Assembly (NCBI RefSeq): GCF_006489205.2
Contig: NZ_VFYR02000004.1
Location: 1 to 64,000 of the forward strand
Reading direction: 5' to 3'
DNA: 64,000 nucleotides
From: Brevibacterium sp. XM4083
GTDB taxonomy: Bacteria > Actinomycetota > Actinomycetes > Actinomycetales > Brevibacteriaceae
Position 1 is the first letter of the stretch. Each line of letters starts with the position of its first letter. The notes beneath the pieces are model-generated. The model was not told the origin of the DNA. It did not search any database and saw only the letters and a list, made by a program, of their open reading frames with translations. Below are positions 17,772-25,712 of the stretch, one piece after another. Position numbers and translations under genes: made by a program.

Positions 17772-17789
17772 CAGTCGTCTGGACGACTG
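17772..17789. promoter_or_regulatory. Palindrome in the glyA/purU divergent region
   Basis: CAGTCGTC TG GACGACTG has perfect 8-bp arms around two bases. It lies between the divergent glyA and purU genes and is the best-formed candidate for a shared operator there. The rest of 17604-17888 is very GC-rich and shows nothing else definable. Confidence 0.35.
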
Positions 17790-17888
17790 GCCGACAACTG
17801 CCTCGTCCGCAGGCGGGCAACCGCGTTGTCACAACTCCCCGTGCTGCCGGATGCCGGACGGCTGACCGGGGACGATGCCGCACCCGAT

Positions 17889-17901
17889 TAGACTCGCGGC
17901 T
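17889..17901 (+). promoter_or_regulatory. -10 box of a leaderless purU transcript
   Basis: TAGACT (17889-17894) is followed by 7 nt and then ATG 17902, with no Shine-Dalgarno sequence. Confidence 0.5.
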
Positions 17902-18753
17902 ATGAGCGAAGAATGGATCCTGCGAGTAACCTGCCCCGATGCGACCGGAGTCGTCCACGCCGTGACCGGGGCGCTGGCCGGGATCGGTGCGAACATCACC
18001 GAATCGCAGCAGTTCTCCTCCCCCGACTCCCACCAGTTCTTCCTCCGCGTCCACTTCGCGACCCCGGCTCCCGTGAGTGAGGAGGACCTGGAATCGGCCC
18101 TCGCCGAGGCGGCCGCGCGGTTCTCGATGACGCTCGGTCTCCAGCCCGCACAGAAGCGCACCCGCACCCTCGTCCTCGTCTCGAAGGCCGCGCACTGCCT
18201 CAACACTCTGCTCTTCCAGCAGAGCGCAGGCCAGCTGCCCATCGACATCGTCGCCGTCGCCGGCAACCACGATGCGCTGCGGCCCCTCGCCGAGTTCCAC
18301 GGCCACGACTTCCACCACATCCCCATCACCCCGGAGACGAAGGAGACCGCCGAGGCGCAGCTGCGCCGCCTCGTCACCGACCTCGACGTCGAACTCATCG
18401 TCCTCGCCCGCTACATGCAGATCCTCTCCCCCGAGCTCTGCGCGGCACTCGAGGGGCGGGTCATCAACATCCACCATTCCTTCCTGCCGAGCTTCAAGGG
18501 CGCCAAGCCCTACCACCAGGCGCACGCCCGCGGGGTGAAGATCATCGGCGCGACCGCCCACTACGTCACCCCCGATCTCGACGAGGGCCCGATCATCGAA
18601 CAGGACGTCGCCCGCGTCGACCACAACCGCAACATCGCCGACTTCGTCGCCCGCGGCCAGGACGTCGAGGCGGCCGTGCTCGCCCGCGCAGTCCGCTGGC
18701 ATGCGGAGGGCCGCGTCCTCATGGACGGTCATCGCACCGTCGTCTTCGACTGA
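17902..18753 (+). CDS. purU: Formyltetrahydrofolate deformylase
   Basis: This 283-residue enzyme hydrolyses 10-formyl-THF to formate and THF, balancing one-carbon pools and supplying formate. An N-terminal ACT domain (1-80, WILRVTCPDATGVVHAVTGAL) is the ligand-binding part seen in PurU but not in PurN. The catalytic formyltransferase domain has INIHHSFLPSFKGAKPYHQA and GATAHYVTPDLDEGPIIEQ (His and Asp catalytic residues). The start is set by family alignment and by the -10 only 7 nt upstream. It is divergent from glyA-folD, the enzymes that act on the same cofactor pool. Confidence 0.94.
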   Translation: MSEEWILRVTCPDATGVVHAVTGALAGIGANITESQQFSSPDSHQFFLRVHFATPAPVSEEDLESALAEAAARFSMTLGLQPAQKRTRTLVLVSKAAHCLNTLLFQQSAGQLPIDIVAVAGNHDALRPLAEFHGHDFHHIPITPETKETAEAQLRRLVTDLDVELIVLARYMQILSPELCAALEGRVINIHHSFLPSFKGAKPYHQAHARGVKIIGATAHYVTPDLDEGPIIEQDVARVDHNRNIADFVARGQDVEAAVLARAVRWHAEGRVLMDGHRTVVFD

Positions 18754-18847
18754 CCCCGGCCCTGGGCCCACGGCACACCGCAGCAGAGAGCCGCCGTGGT
18801 GCGGTTCTGACACAATTGCGCCGCACACGGGTCCCCGGCGGTCAACG

Positions 18848-18864
18848 TAGGCTACCGTTCGACT
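18848..18864 (+). promoter_or_regulatory. -10 region of the ANL/GNAT-nitroreductase operon
   Basis: Two overlapping -10-like hexamers, TAGGCT (18848-18853) and TACCGT (18853-18858), precede ATG 18865 by 11 and 6 nt. No ribosome-binding site is seen, so the operon's first gene is probably leaderless. Confidence 0.45.
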
Positions 18865-20475
18865 ATGAGTGAGACTGCGCTGCGGCGCCTGCCGATCCCC
18901 CGCGGGCCGATCAACCTCGCCCGCCAAGCCCTGCTGCGCACCGCGAACCTCGGCCTGACCGCCGCCTACGGCACGTACCGGCTCCACCCGGCGATCTGGC
19001 GCTTCACCGCCCGGCACTACTCGCCGAAGCTCGAGCCCTTCGCCCGGCTCAACGCGTGGATGATCTGCCAGCAGGCCTCCCTCGACGTGCCCGCCTACCA
19101 GGACTATCTCGCGCGCACCGGGTTCACGTTCACGTGGTGGGACCTCGAGGCCTACACTCCGACGTCGAAGGACGACTTCGTCCGCGTCTACAGTGAGGAG
19201 CACCGCTGCTGGGGCGGGCGGATCGAGCGGATCGGGACGGTCGTCGACGAGTCATCGGGCTCCTCGGGCACACCGTTCAACTGGATGCGGTCGAAGCGCG
19301 AGCTCGACACCGTCCACAAGAACGTCGCCGGGTACGTGACGATGCTCTTCGGGGATGAGGACCTCTTCTGCATCAACGCGTTCTCGATGGGCGCGTGGGC
19401 GACGGGGACGAACACGGGCCTGGCGATGGCGAAGGTCGCGATGGTGAAGAACACCGGACCCGACCTCGAGAAGATCCTCGACACGATGCGCCATTTCGGT
19501 CCCGGCCACACCTATCTCATCAGTGCCTATCCTCCGTTCCTCAAGCACCTCGTCGACCGCATGGACGCCGAACCGGGCGTCTGGGACGCGTACCGGATCA
19601 ACGGCTTCGTCGGCGGGGAGGCGATGACCGAGGGCCTGCGCGACTACCTCGAGCAGCGGTTCCACCGGGTCTACTCCGGTTACGGCGCCTCGGATCTCAC
19701 GATCGGCATGGCCGGGGAGTCCGACCTCTCCGTCGTCATCCGCCGGGCACTGGCCCATGACCTCGCCTTCCGCGCCGAGGTGCTCGGACCCGAGGAGTCC
19801 CGCGTGCCCATGGTCTTCCAGTACAACCCGCTCGAGACCTACCTCGAGACGACGGCCGAGGGGGAACTCGTCGCGACGATCAATTCGGCATCGGTGATGA
19901 GTCCCCGGCTGCGCTACAACATCGGCGACGAGGCGACGCTCATCGACTTCCCGACGATGGTCGAGCTCACCCGCGCCCACCCCGAGCTCGCCCGGCAGTG
20001 CTCAGAGGCCTTCGCCGACAACGGGATGAGGCTGCCATTCGTCCTCCTCTTCGGCCGGTCGGACTCGACGATCTCCTATATGGGCGCCAACATCTATCCG
20101 CTCGACATCGAGAACGGCCTCTACCGGGACAACCCGCGCGCCCACCTCATCGAGTCCTTCCGCATCGAACTGCGCGAGCTCGCCGACCACGAGCACCGCC
20201 CCGCCCTCCACATCCAACTCCGGGAGACCGCCGCCGAGGGCGAGGAGGCGCTGGACGACGGCGAGCGCGAGGAGCTCGCGGAGACCATCCGGGCCGGCGT
20301 GCTCGGCCATCTCGCCTCGGTGTCCAGGGACTTCGCGCAGAGCATGAAGGAGGATCCGACGACGGCGGAGCTCGAGATCGAGATCCACGACTTCGGCACC
20401 GGTCCCTTCGCCACCGCCTCGACGAAGATCAAGAACGTCTACCTCCAACCCAAGGAGAGCAATGCGATCGAATGA
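18865..20475 (+). CDS. PaaK-like acyl-adenylating enzyme (ANL superfamily, phenylacetate-CoA ligase family)
   Basis: This 536-residue enzyme has the ANL core. The ATP-phosphate loop is DESSGSSGTPFNW (about 124-136), the A5-like motif is YSGYGASDLTIGM, and VFQYNPLETYLETTAEGELVAT precedes LRYNIGDEA. The hinge region is FGRSDSTISYMGANIYPLDIE, and the C-terminal FATASTKIKNVYL carries candidate catalytic lysines. PaaK-type enzymes adenylate aryl or other carboxylic acids and often load CoA. The substrate is not evident, and no other phenylacetate genes are nearby. Its last 14 bases overlap the next gene, showing an operon with a small DUF4188-like protein and a GNAT-nitroreductase fusion. Confidence 0.82.
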   Translation: MSETALRRLPIPRGPINLARQALLRTANLGLTAAYGTYRLHPAIWRFTARHYSPKLEPFARLNAWMICQQASLDVPAYQDYLARTGFTFTWWDLEAYTPTSKDDFVRVYSEEHRCWGGRIERIGTVVDESSGSSGTPFNWMRSKRELDTVHKNVAGYVTMLFGDEDLFCINAFSMGAWATGTNTGLAMAKVAMVKNTGPDLEKILDTMRHFGPGHTYLISAYPPFLKHLVDRMDAEPGVWDAYRINGFVGGEAMTEGLRDYLEQRFHRVYSGYGASDLTIGMAGESDLSVVIRRALAHDLAFRAEVLGPEESRVPMVFQYNPLETYLETTAEGELVATINSASVMSPRLRYNIGDEATLIDFPTMVELTRAHPELARQCSEAFADNGMRLPFVLLFGRSDSTISYMGANIYPLDIENGLYRDNPRAHLIESFRIELRELADHEHRPALHIQLRETAAEGEEALDDGEREELAETIRAGVLGHLASVSRDFAQSMKEDPTTAELEIEIHDFGTGPFATASTKIKNVYLQPKESNAIE

Positions 20476-20884
20476 CTTCTCCCTCGCCCCTCCGCAGGCG
20501 CGCGCCGAGTCGTTCTTCCTCGGGGCCAACCGCTACCGCAATCCGCTGAGCATGCTCGGTCAGGTGCGCCGCTGGCCGAAGCTCGCGAAGGCCCTGCGGC
20601 GCGCCCCCGGCTACCTGTGGCACCGCAGCTATTACGAGTTCCCCGACCGGATCGGCCTCCTCGTCGCTTTCGCGACCCGCGACGACCTCATGCGCTTCGC
20701 CCGCACCCCCGAACACGTCGAGATCATGCACTGGCTCGTCGGCGCCGGGGAGGCCTCCCCGGCCCGCGGCGGCTTCATCCGCCTCCTCGACGCTGAGGAG
20801 TGGGGGTACACGAACGGCGAGTTCCGCGCCGAGGACGGCCGCCTGGGGATGATCGAGACCTTCACGCCGACGAGCGAGGAATGA
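20462..20884 (+). CDS. Small protein resembling DUF4188/antibiotic-monooxygenase-like proteins
   Basis: This is a 140-residue soluble protein. The segment SFFLGANRYRNPLSMLGQVRRWPKL, then GYLWHRSYYEFPDRIGLLVAFATRDDLMRFARTPEH, follows the pattern of DUF4188 proteins (alpha+beta barrel monooxygenase-like), in which a conserved FAR-x-P-x-H precedes a Trp. No catalytic function is established for the family and I assign none. ATG 20462 lies inside the adenylating enzyme gene, with AAGGAGAG directly upstream, and the stop overlaps the next start as ATGA. It is thus tightly coupled to both neighbours. Confidence 0.65.
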   Translation: MRSNDFSLAPPQARAESFFLGANRYRNPLSMLGQVRRWPKLAKALRRAPGYLWHRSYYEFPDRIGLLVAFATRDDLMRFARTPEHVEIMHWLVGAGEASPARGGFIRLLDAEEWGYTNGEFRAEDGRLGMIETFTPTSEE

Positions 20885-23445
20885 GGGTGAGACCAGCGCG
20901 GAGCCCGGCCGCCGCTTTCGCCCCGGTCCTCCTCGAGCAGGGGATGACCGCCCACCGCGTGACCTCGCGAGCGGACCTGAGGACCTTCATCGACCTCAGT
21001 CCCCGGATCGCCGCTCTCCGCGGCGAGACCGACCGCTTCGTGCCCCTCTTCGCCGCCGACATCGCGGAGTGGCAGGCAGGGACGGGATGGTTCGCCGAGG
21101 CGGTCGAACTCTGGCTCGTCTGCGACGCCGCGGGCACGCCGGTCGGGCGGCTGATGTGCCACCGTTCGCGGCCCCTCGCCGAGCGGATCAGCGAGGGACC
21201 TGCCGCAGAGGCTCCGGAGACGCTCTTCTTCGGTGCCCTCGAGGCCGCCGACGAGGCGGCCCTCACCGCGGTCATCGCGCTCATCGACGAGCGGGCGCAC
21301 CGCCTCGGCGCCGACCGCGTCTTCGGACCGGTCTCTCCCCTGCCCAATGTCACCGGCGGTCTCGTCACCGCCGGCCACGACCATCCGGGGTTCTTCGACA
21401 CCGCGTGGAACCCGGCGTTCTTCGCTCCCGCATTCCGGGCCGCGGGCTTCCGGGAGTGGGGGCCCGCCCAGACGTGGGAGGTTGCTGTCGGCGAGATCCC
21501 GCACGCGCGGGCGACCTCGACGCAGTGGGCCGCGCACGGGCTGAGGCGTCGGCCGGTGTCCCGGTGGGATCTGCGCAGCTTCGCCGGGCGGATGCTGCCG
21601 ACGCTCAATGCGGCGTTCGCGGCTCTGCCGTACTACACCCCGATCTCCCCTGCCCAGCTGCGGTCGCAGATGGCGGGCATGGCCGCACTCATGGACCCGT
21701 CCCTCATCGTCGACGTCGTCGGCGAGACGGAGGACGACGACGCTCCCTCCCGCTGCTTCGCCCTCGTCCTCCCCGACCCCGCGCCCGTGCTGCGCCGGCA
21801 TGGCGGACGCCTCGGTCCGGCGGCGATCGCCGACCTGCTGCGGCACCGAACCCGCCTCCGCGACGCCGTGCTCATCATCCAGGGCACCGATCCGCGCTTC
21901 CAGGGCACCGGCCTGCTCTCCCTCGTGATCGGCGACGTCTACTCGGCTCTCGCCGCCGGCGGCTACCGGCGTCTGCGAGTGACGTTCATCGCCGAGGACA
22001 ACCCCGCCTCCGCGGCGGTCTTCGCCAAGGCCGGAGGCACGCCGCTGCACTCCCTGTGCTTCCTCGACCGGCGTGCACCGAGCGGCGCCGCGGAACCCGC
22101 CAACGGGCAGGCCGACCCTGCGTCAGCGACTGCAGAGCCCGTGACCGCGCCAGCCACTGCAGCGGCGGCGACCGCGGCAGCGACTCCCGCGCCTGCCGTC
22201 CTGGCCACCTCGGCGGCGCGCATCGACGCCGCGCTCCTCACCGACCTCATCGCGACGGCGGGACGCTCACCCTCGGCCCACAACACGCAGCCGTGGCTGC
22301 CGAGAGCCGCGAAGATCGCCGACGACGGATCATCGGCGGAACTCGTCCTCACCGTCGATCCCGCCCGCACCCTCCCGGCCGGCGATCCGCGGTCCGAGGA
22401 TCTCCACCTCTCGATCGGGTGCTGGGTCGAGGCACTGTCGATCGCCGCCGCCGAGGCGGGACTCGCTGCCGCGATCACCGGCGTCGACGGGTGGGGACCG
22501 AGTCTCGACGTGCGACTGCGTGTCACCGTCAGCGACGACCCCCGCGGGCAGCGGAGCGCGGCAACCGGTGTCGACCGTGAGGCGCGGGACGGCGACCACC
22601 GAGACCGGCCGGCCTTCACCGCCGCCGATCTCCGTCACCGTCAGGTCGACCGCGGGCCCCTGTCCCGCGATGACAGCGCATTCGCCGAGGCGGTCGGCCA
22701 CGCCGACGCGGCCCTGGCGCCAGCGGGGGCGCGCCTCGTCGAGATCCCCGACGACGAGTGGTCCGACCTGCTCACGCGCGCCGCCCGGCACTCCTTCGCC
22801 GATCCGGCCGTCTTCGCCGAAACCCTCGCCTGGCTGCGCCTCGATCCCGCCGACCCCGCCTACCGGCAGGACGGACTGAGCGCTGACTGCCTGAGGATCC
22901 CAGTCGCGGCCGCCCGGCTCGCCGGTGCCCTCAACCGCCCCCGCCTCCGGCCGTTCCTCGCCCGCGCCCTCGCCACCGCCCTTGCTCCGGCCGAATGGGT
23001 CGAGGGCCTCCGCGGCAGTCGCCGCGACCAGCGCCGGGAAGCGGGTCGTCCACCCGTCGGACACGAGAGGACAGGCTCGGCGCCGGACGACGATGCGGCG
23101 CCCGCCGAGGACTCGGCGCCCGGGCGACCCGATCCGGCCAGCAGACGCCCTGGCTCGGCGACCACCTCGGCGCGGACGGGAGCCCCGCACCACGTCGTCC
23201 TCGCGGTCACCGAGGACGGGGACGATGCGGCCCGCGAGATCGCGCTCGGTCGTGCCCTGCTGCGGACGTGGCTGCTCTTCGATCGGGCGGGACTGCGCGT
23301 CGATGTCCACTCGGAGATCAAGGACTGCCCGGCGACGCACGCGAGACTGCGCGACCGCCTCGGCGACGGACCGGCGACGCGACCGCTCGCCGCGTTCTCG
23401 GTCGGCCGCTCGACGACCCCGGTGCCGCGGTCGGCTCGCCGCTGA
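20881..23445 (+). CDS. Fusion of a YghO-like GNAT domain and an Acg-type nitroreductase domain
   Basis: This is an 854-residue two-domain protein. Residues ~20-395 resemble YghO-type GNAT proteins: RVFGPVSPLPNVTGGLV, an HPGFFDTAWNPAFFAPAFRAAGF block, and later VLIIQGTDPRFQGTGLLSLV with the acyl-CoA-binding turn. An Ala/Pro/Thr linker (~400-440) leads to a nitroreductase-like FMN domain that starts LIATAGRSPSAHNTQPW, the signature of Acg-like proteins. A second disordered Pro/Asp/Arg-rich insert (~710-765) splits the nitroreductase half before HHVVLAVTEDGDD. The start ATG 20881 overlaps the previous stop (ATGA). I do not know of this fusion as a characterised enzyme. Acyl transfer plus flavin redox chemistry on the product of the upstream adenylating enzyme is an inference from the operon. 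Confidence 0.72.
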   Translation: MRVRPARSPAAAFAPVLLEQGMTAHRVTSRADLRTFIDLSPRIAALRGETDRFVPLFAADIAEWQAGTGWFAEAVELWLVCDAAGTPVGRLMCHRSRPLAERISEGPAAEAPETLFFGALEAADEAALTAVIALIDERAHRLGADRVFGPVSPLPNVTGGLVTAGHDHPGFFDTAWNPAFFAPAFRAAGFREWGPAQTWEVAVGEIPHARATSTQWAAHGLRRRPVSRWDLRSFAGRMLPTLNAAFAALPYYTPISPAQLRSQMAGMAALMDPSLIVDVVGETEDDDAPSRCFALVLPDPAPVLRRHGGRLGPAAIADLLRHRTRLRDAVLIIQGTDPRFQGTGLLSLVIGDVYSALAAGGYRRLRVTFIAEDNPASAAVFAKAGGTPLHSLCFLDRRAPSGAAEPANGQADPASATAEPVTAPATAAAATAAATPAPAVLATSAARIDAALLTDLIATAGRSPSAHNTQPWLPRAAKIADDGSSAELVLTVDPARTLPAGDPRSEDLHLSIGCWVEALSIAAAEAGLAAAITGVDGWGPSLDVRLRVTVSDDPRGQRSAATGVDREARDGDHRDRPAFTAADLRHRQVDRGPLSRDDSAFAEAVGHADAALAPAGARLVEIPDDEWSDLLTRAARHSFADPAVFAETLAWLRLDPADPAYRQDGLSADCLRIPVAAARLAGALNRPRLRPFLARALATALAPAEWVEGLRGSRRDQRREAGRPPVGHERTGSAPDDDAAPAEDSAPGRPDPASRRPGSATTSARTGAPHHVVLAVTEDGDDAAREIALGRALLRTWLLFDRAGLRVDVHSEIKDCPATHARLRDRLGDGPATRPLAAFSVGRSTTPVPRSARR

Positions 23446-23507
23446 CCGGGAAGGACGACGCGAGCAGGCGTATAGAGGCAGGAGTCGCGAAAATCCAGGA
23501 CTCTGAT

Positions 23508-23576
23508 GTTACTCACACGTTATTCACACCACACGTCCGAGGTGATGTAGAGTCTCCGATGCTGAGACAAGGAGGC
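23508..23576 (+). promoter_or_regulatory. putP promoter region with 11-bp direct repeats
   Basis: GTTACTCACAC (23508-23518) is directly followed by GTTATTCACAC (23519-23529). A TAGAGT -10-like element lies at 23549-23554 and the ribosome-binding site AAGGAGG at 23570-23576, 8 nt before ATG. The repeats sit where an activator or repressor could bind near the -35 position. The second contains TTATTCACA, which fits the DnaA-box consensus TTATNCACA, possibly by chance. Confidence 0.4.
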
Positions 23577-23584
23577 ACACCATC

Positions 23585-25105
23585 ATGTCGGAGCCGACAT
23601 TCCGGACCATCGCCATCGTCCTCTACTTCGCGGGCATGCTCGCGATCGGCTGGTTCGCGTACCGCAAGACCAAGGACAACCTCGACGACTACATGCTCGC
23701 CGGCCGCGGTCTGCGCCCGTCGGTCGCGGCCCTGAGCGCCGGTGCCTCCGACATGTCCGGGTGGCTGCTCATGGGCCTGCCCGGTGCCATCTACCTCGCC
23801 GGCCTCGTCGAGGCGTGGATCGCGATCGGCCTCACCGTCGGCGCCTGGGTGAACTGGAAGTTCGTCGCCCCGCGCCTGCGCGCCTTCACGGAGACCGCCG
23901 GTGATTCGATCACCATTCCGAGCTTCTTCGAACAGCGGCTGCAGGATCGGACCCACCTCCTGCGGATCGTCTGCGGCCTCATCATCCTCGTGTTCTTCAC
24001 GTTCTACGTCTCCTCCGGCATGGTCGCGGCGGGCAAGTTCTTCGAATCGAGCTTCGGACTCAACTACCTCGCCGGCATGCTCATCGTCGCCGCGATCACA
24101 ATGGTCTACACCCTCTTCGGCGGCTTCCTCGGTGCGACGCTCACCGACGTCGCCCAGGGGCTGCTGATGTTCGCGGCCCTCATCGCCGTGCCGATCGTCG
24201 CCGTCATCAACGCCGGCGGCCCCGCCGAGGTGATCGCCAATGTCCGCGCGATCGATCCGAGCCTGCTCAGCCTCTTCGGCTCCGGACCGTTCTGGGCAGG
24301 CGGCACCTACCTCGCCGTGATCTCCTCGCTGGCCTGGGGCCTCGGGTACTTCGGCCAGCCCCACATCATCGTCCGCTTCATGGCCCTGCGCACTCCCGCC
24401 GACGCCACGGTCGCCCGCCGGATCGGCGTGGGCTGGATGGCGATCTCCGCCGCCGGGGCCATCGCCACCGCGATCGTCGGCATCTCCTACTTCTCGCAGC
24501 ATGCGGACCAGGCGCCGACGGACCCCGAAACGGTGTTCCTCGACCTCGCGCAGATCCTCTTCCACCCGTTCATCGCCGGTCTCGTGCTCGCCGCCGTCCT
24601 CGCGGCCATCATGTCGACGATCTCCTCGCAGCTCGTCGTCACCTCCTCGGCGCTCGTCGAGGACCTCTTCAAGATCGTCGCCGCGCGGGTCGGATCACGC
24701 CGCACCCTGCAGGACAAGACGTATGTCCTCCTCGGCCGCCTCGGCATCCTCGTCGTCGCCGTCATCGCCGTGCTGCTTGCGATCTCACCGTCGAACAGCA
24801 TCCTCGACCTCGTCGCCTTCGCGTGGGCGGGATTCGGCGCCTCGTTCGGTCCGATCGTCCTGCTCACCCTGTTCTGGAAGAAGCTGACGAACTGGGGCGC
24901 GCTCTGCGGACTCATCGCCGGTGCTGTCGTCGCGTTCGTGTGGGGGCAGCTCAACACCCCGCTGACGGATGCGATCTACGAGATCATCCCGGGCTTCGCG
25001 ATCAACCTCATCGTCGCCGTCGTCGTCAGCCTCGCCACGTACAAGCCGAATCCGGAGATCGAGCGCGAGTTCGACGAAGGCGTGGAGCTCTCGAAGGTGA
25101 AGTGA
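23585..25105 (+). CDS. putP: Sodium/proline symporter
   Basis: This 506-residue solute:sodium symporter has about 13 hydrophobic segments. The N-terminal motif MLAGRGLRPSVAALSAGASDMSGWLLMGLPGAIY is nearly diagnostic for PutP, and contains the sodium/proline-binding Asp and Ser. FGQPHIIVRFMALR and the long ILAAIMSTISSQLVVTSSALVEDL segment also match. It imports proline for nutrition or osmoprotection. No proline dehydrogenase gene is adjacent. It is monocistronic with its own promoter and a 13-bp stem terminator. Confidence 0.94.
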   Translation: MSEPTFRTIAIVLYFAGMLAIGWFAYRKTKDNLDDYMLAGRGLRPSVAALSAGASDMSGWLLMGLPGAIYLAGLVEAWIAIGLTVGAWVNWKFVAPRLRAFTETAGDSITIPSFFEQRLQDRTHLLRIVCGLIILVFFTFYVSSGMVAAGKFFESSFGLNYLAGMLIVAAITMVYTLFGGFLGATLTDVAQGLLMFAALIAVPIVAVINAGGPAEVIANVRAIDPSLLSLFGSGPFWAGGTYLAVISSLAWGLGYFGQPHIIVRFMALRTPADATVARRIGVGWMAISAAGAIATAIVGISYFSQHADQAPTDPETVFLDLAQILFHPFIAGLVLAAVLAAIMSTISSQLVVTSSALVEDLFKIVAARVGSRRTLQDKTYVLLGRLGILVVAVIAVLLAISPSNSILDLVAFAWAGFGASFGPIVLLTLFWKKLTNWGALCGLIAGAVVAFVWGQLNTPLTDAIYEIIPGFAINLIVAVVVSLATYKPNPEIEREFDEGVELSKVK

Positions 25106-25134
25106 GCGCCCTCGCCCGCACTGCGTGAGCACAG

Positions 25135-25166
25135 CGGCCCGCCGGTCTCTCAGGACCGGCGGGCCG
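25135..25166 (+). terminator. putP terminator
   Basis: CGGCCCGCCGGTC (25135-25147) pairs perfectly with GACCGGCGGGCCG (25154-25166) around TCTCAG, followed by TTCG. Confidence 0.8.
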
Positions 25167-25230
25167 TTCGCGTTCGCCCCCGCGCAGGGTCTGCCTCGCA
25201 CAGATCCAGCGTCGCGCAGCCTCGGTGCCG

Positions 25231-25592
25231 CGCTCAATCAACACTTGCCGCGAAAAAGTCGTCTCCCAAGGCGCGATTTTCACGCCACCTGTTGAACGAG
25301 ACGGAGCCGCACACAACTACCGGGCTCGTTCAACACTTCCGCCGAAAAAGTCGTCCCCCAAGGCGCGATTTTTACGCCACGTGTTGAACGACGCAGCACC
25401 GCCCACGACCACCGCGCTCAATCAACACTTCCGCCGAAGAAGTCGCCTCCCAAGGCGCGATATTCGCGTCACCTGTCGAACGACGCGCACCGCCCACAAA
25501 CACCGCGCTCGGTCAACACTTCCCGCGAAAAAGCCGTCCCCCAAGACGCGATTCTCACGCCACGTGTTGAACGACGCAGCACCGGCACGCAC
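25231..25592. repeat. Four tandem ~92-bp palindromic units between putP and rplQ
   Basis: Four copies begin with TCAACACTT at 25238, 25330, 25422 and 25513, giving spacings of 92, 92 and 91 bp. Each has the core CCCAAGGCGCGAT (one change in copy 4) and ends with a TGTTGAAC-like arm complementary to the start. Copy 2 is best preserved: TCGTTCAACAC (25326-25336) pairs perfectly with GTGTTGAACGA (25381-25391), and inside it AAAAA faces TTTTT. The ~30-bp stretches between palindromes (GACGCAGCACCGCCCAC-like) are also repeated, so this is not a CRISPR array. No coding potential is convincing across 25167-25712. The function is unknown. Confidence 0.92.
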
Positions 25593-25712
25593 CACACGCG
25601 CCACACCACGCGAAGGCCCCGTGAATGCACCTCAGGCGGGCACCCGCGTGGGGTGCCCGCCTGAAGTGAACGGCGCGAAGAACGTGCGGCCGGCCTCACG
25701 CGGAGGCTCGGG

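Noticed and set aside
17604..17888. Glycine or tetrahydrofolate riboswitch ahead of glyA
   Set aside because: No conserved aptamer-like core was recognised; the region is GC-rich with only simple palindromes.
25231..25592. CRISPR array interpretation of the 92-bp repeats
   Set aside because: The intervals between palindromes are also similar to each other, the units are too long, and no cas genes are present.
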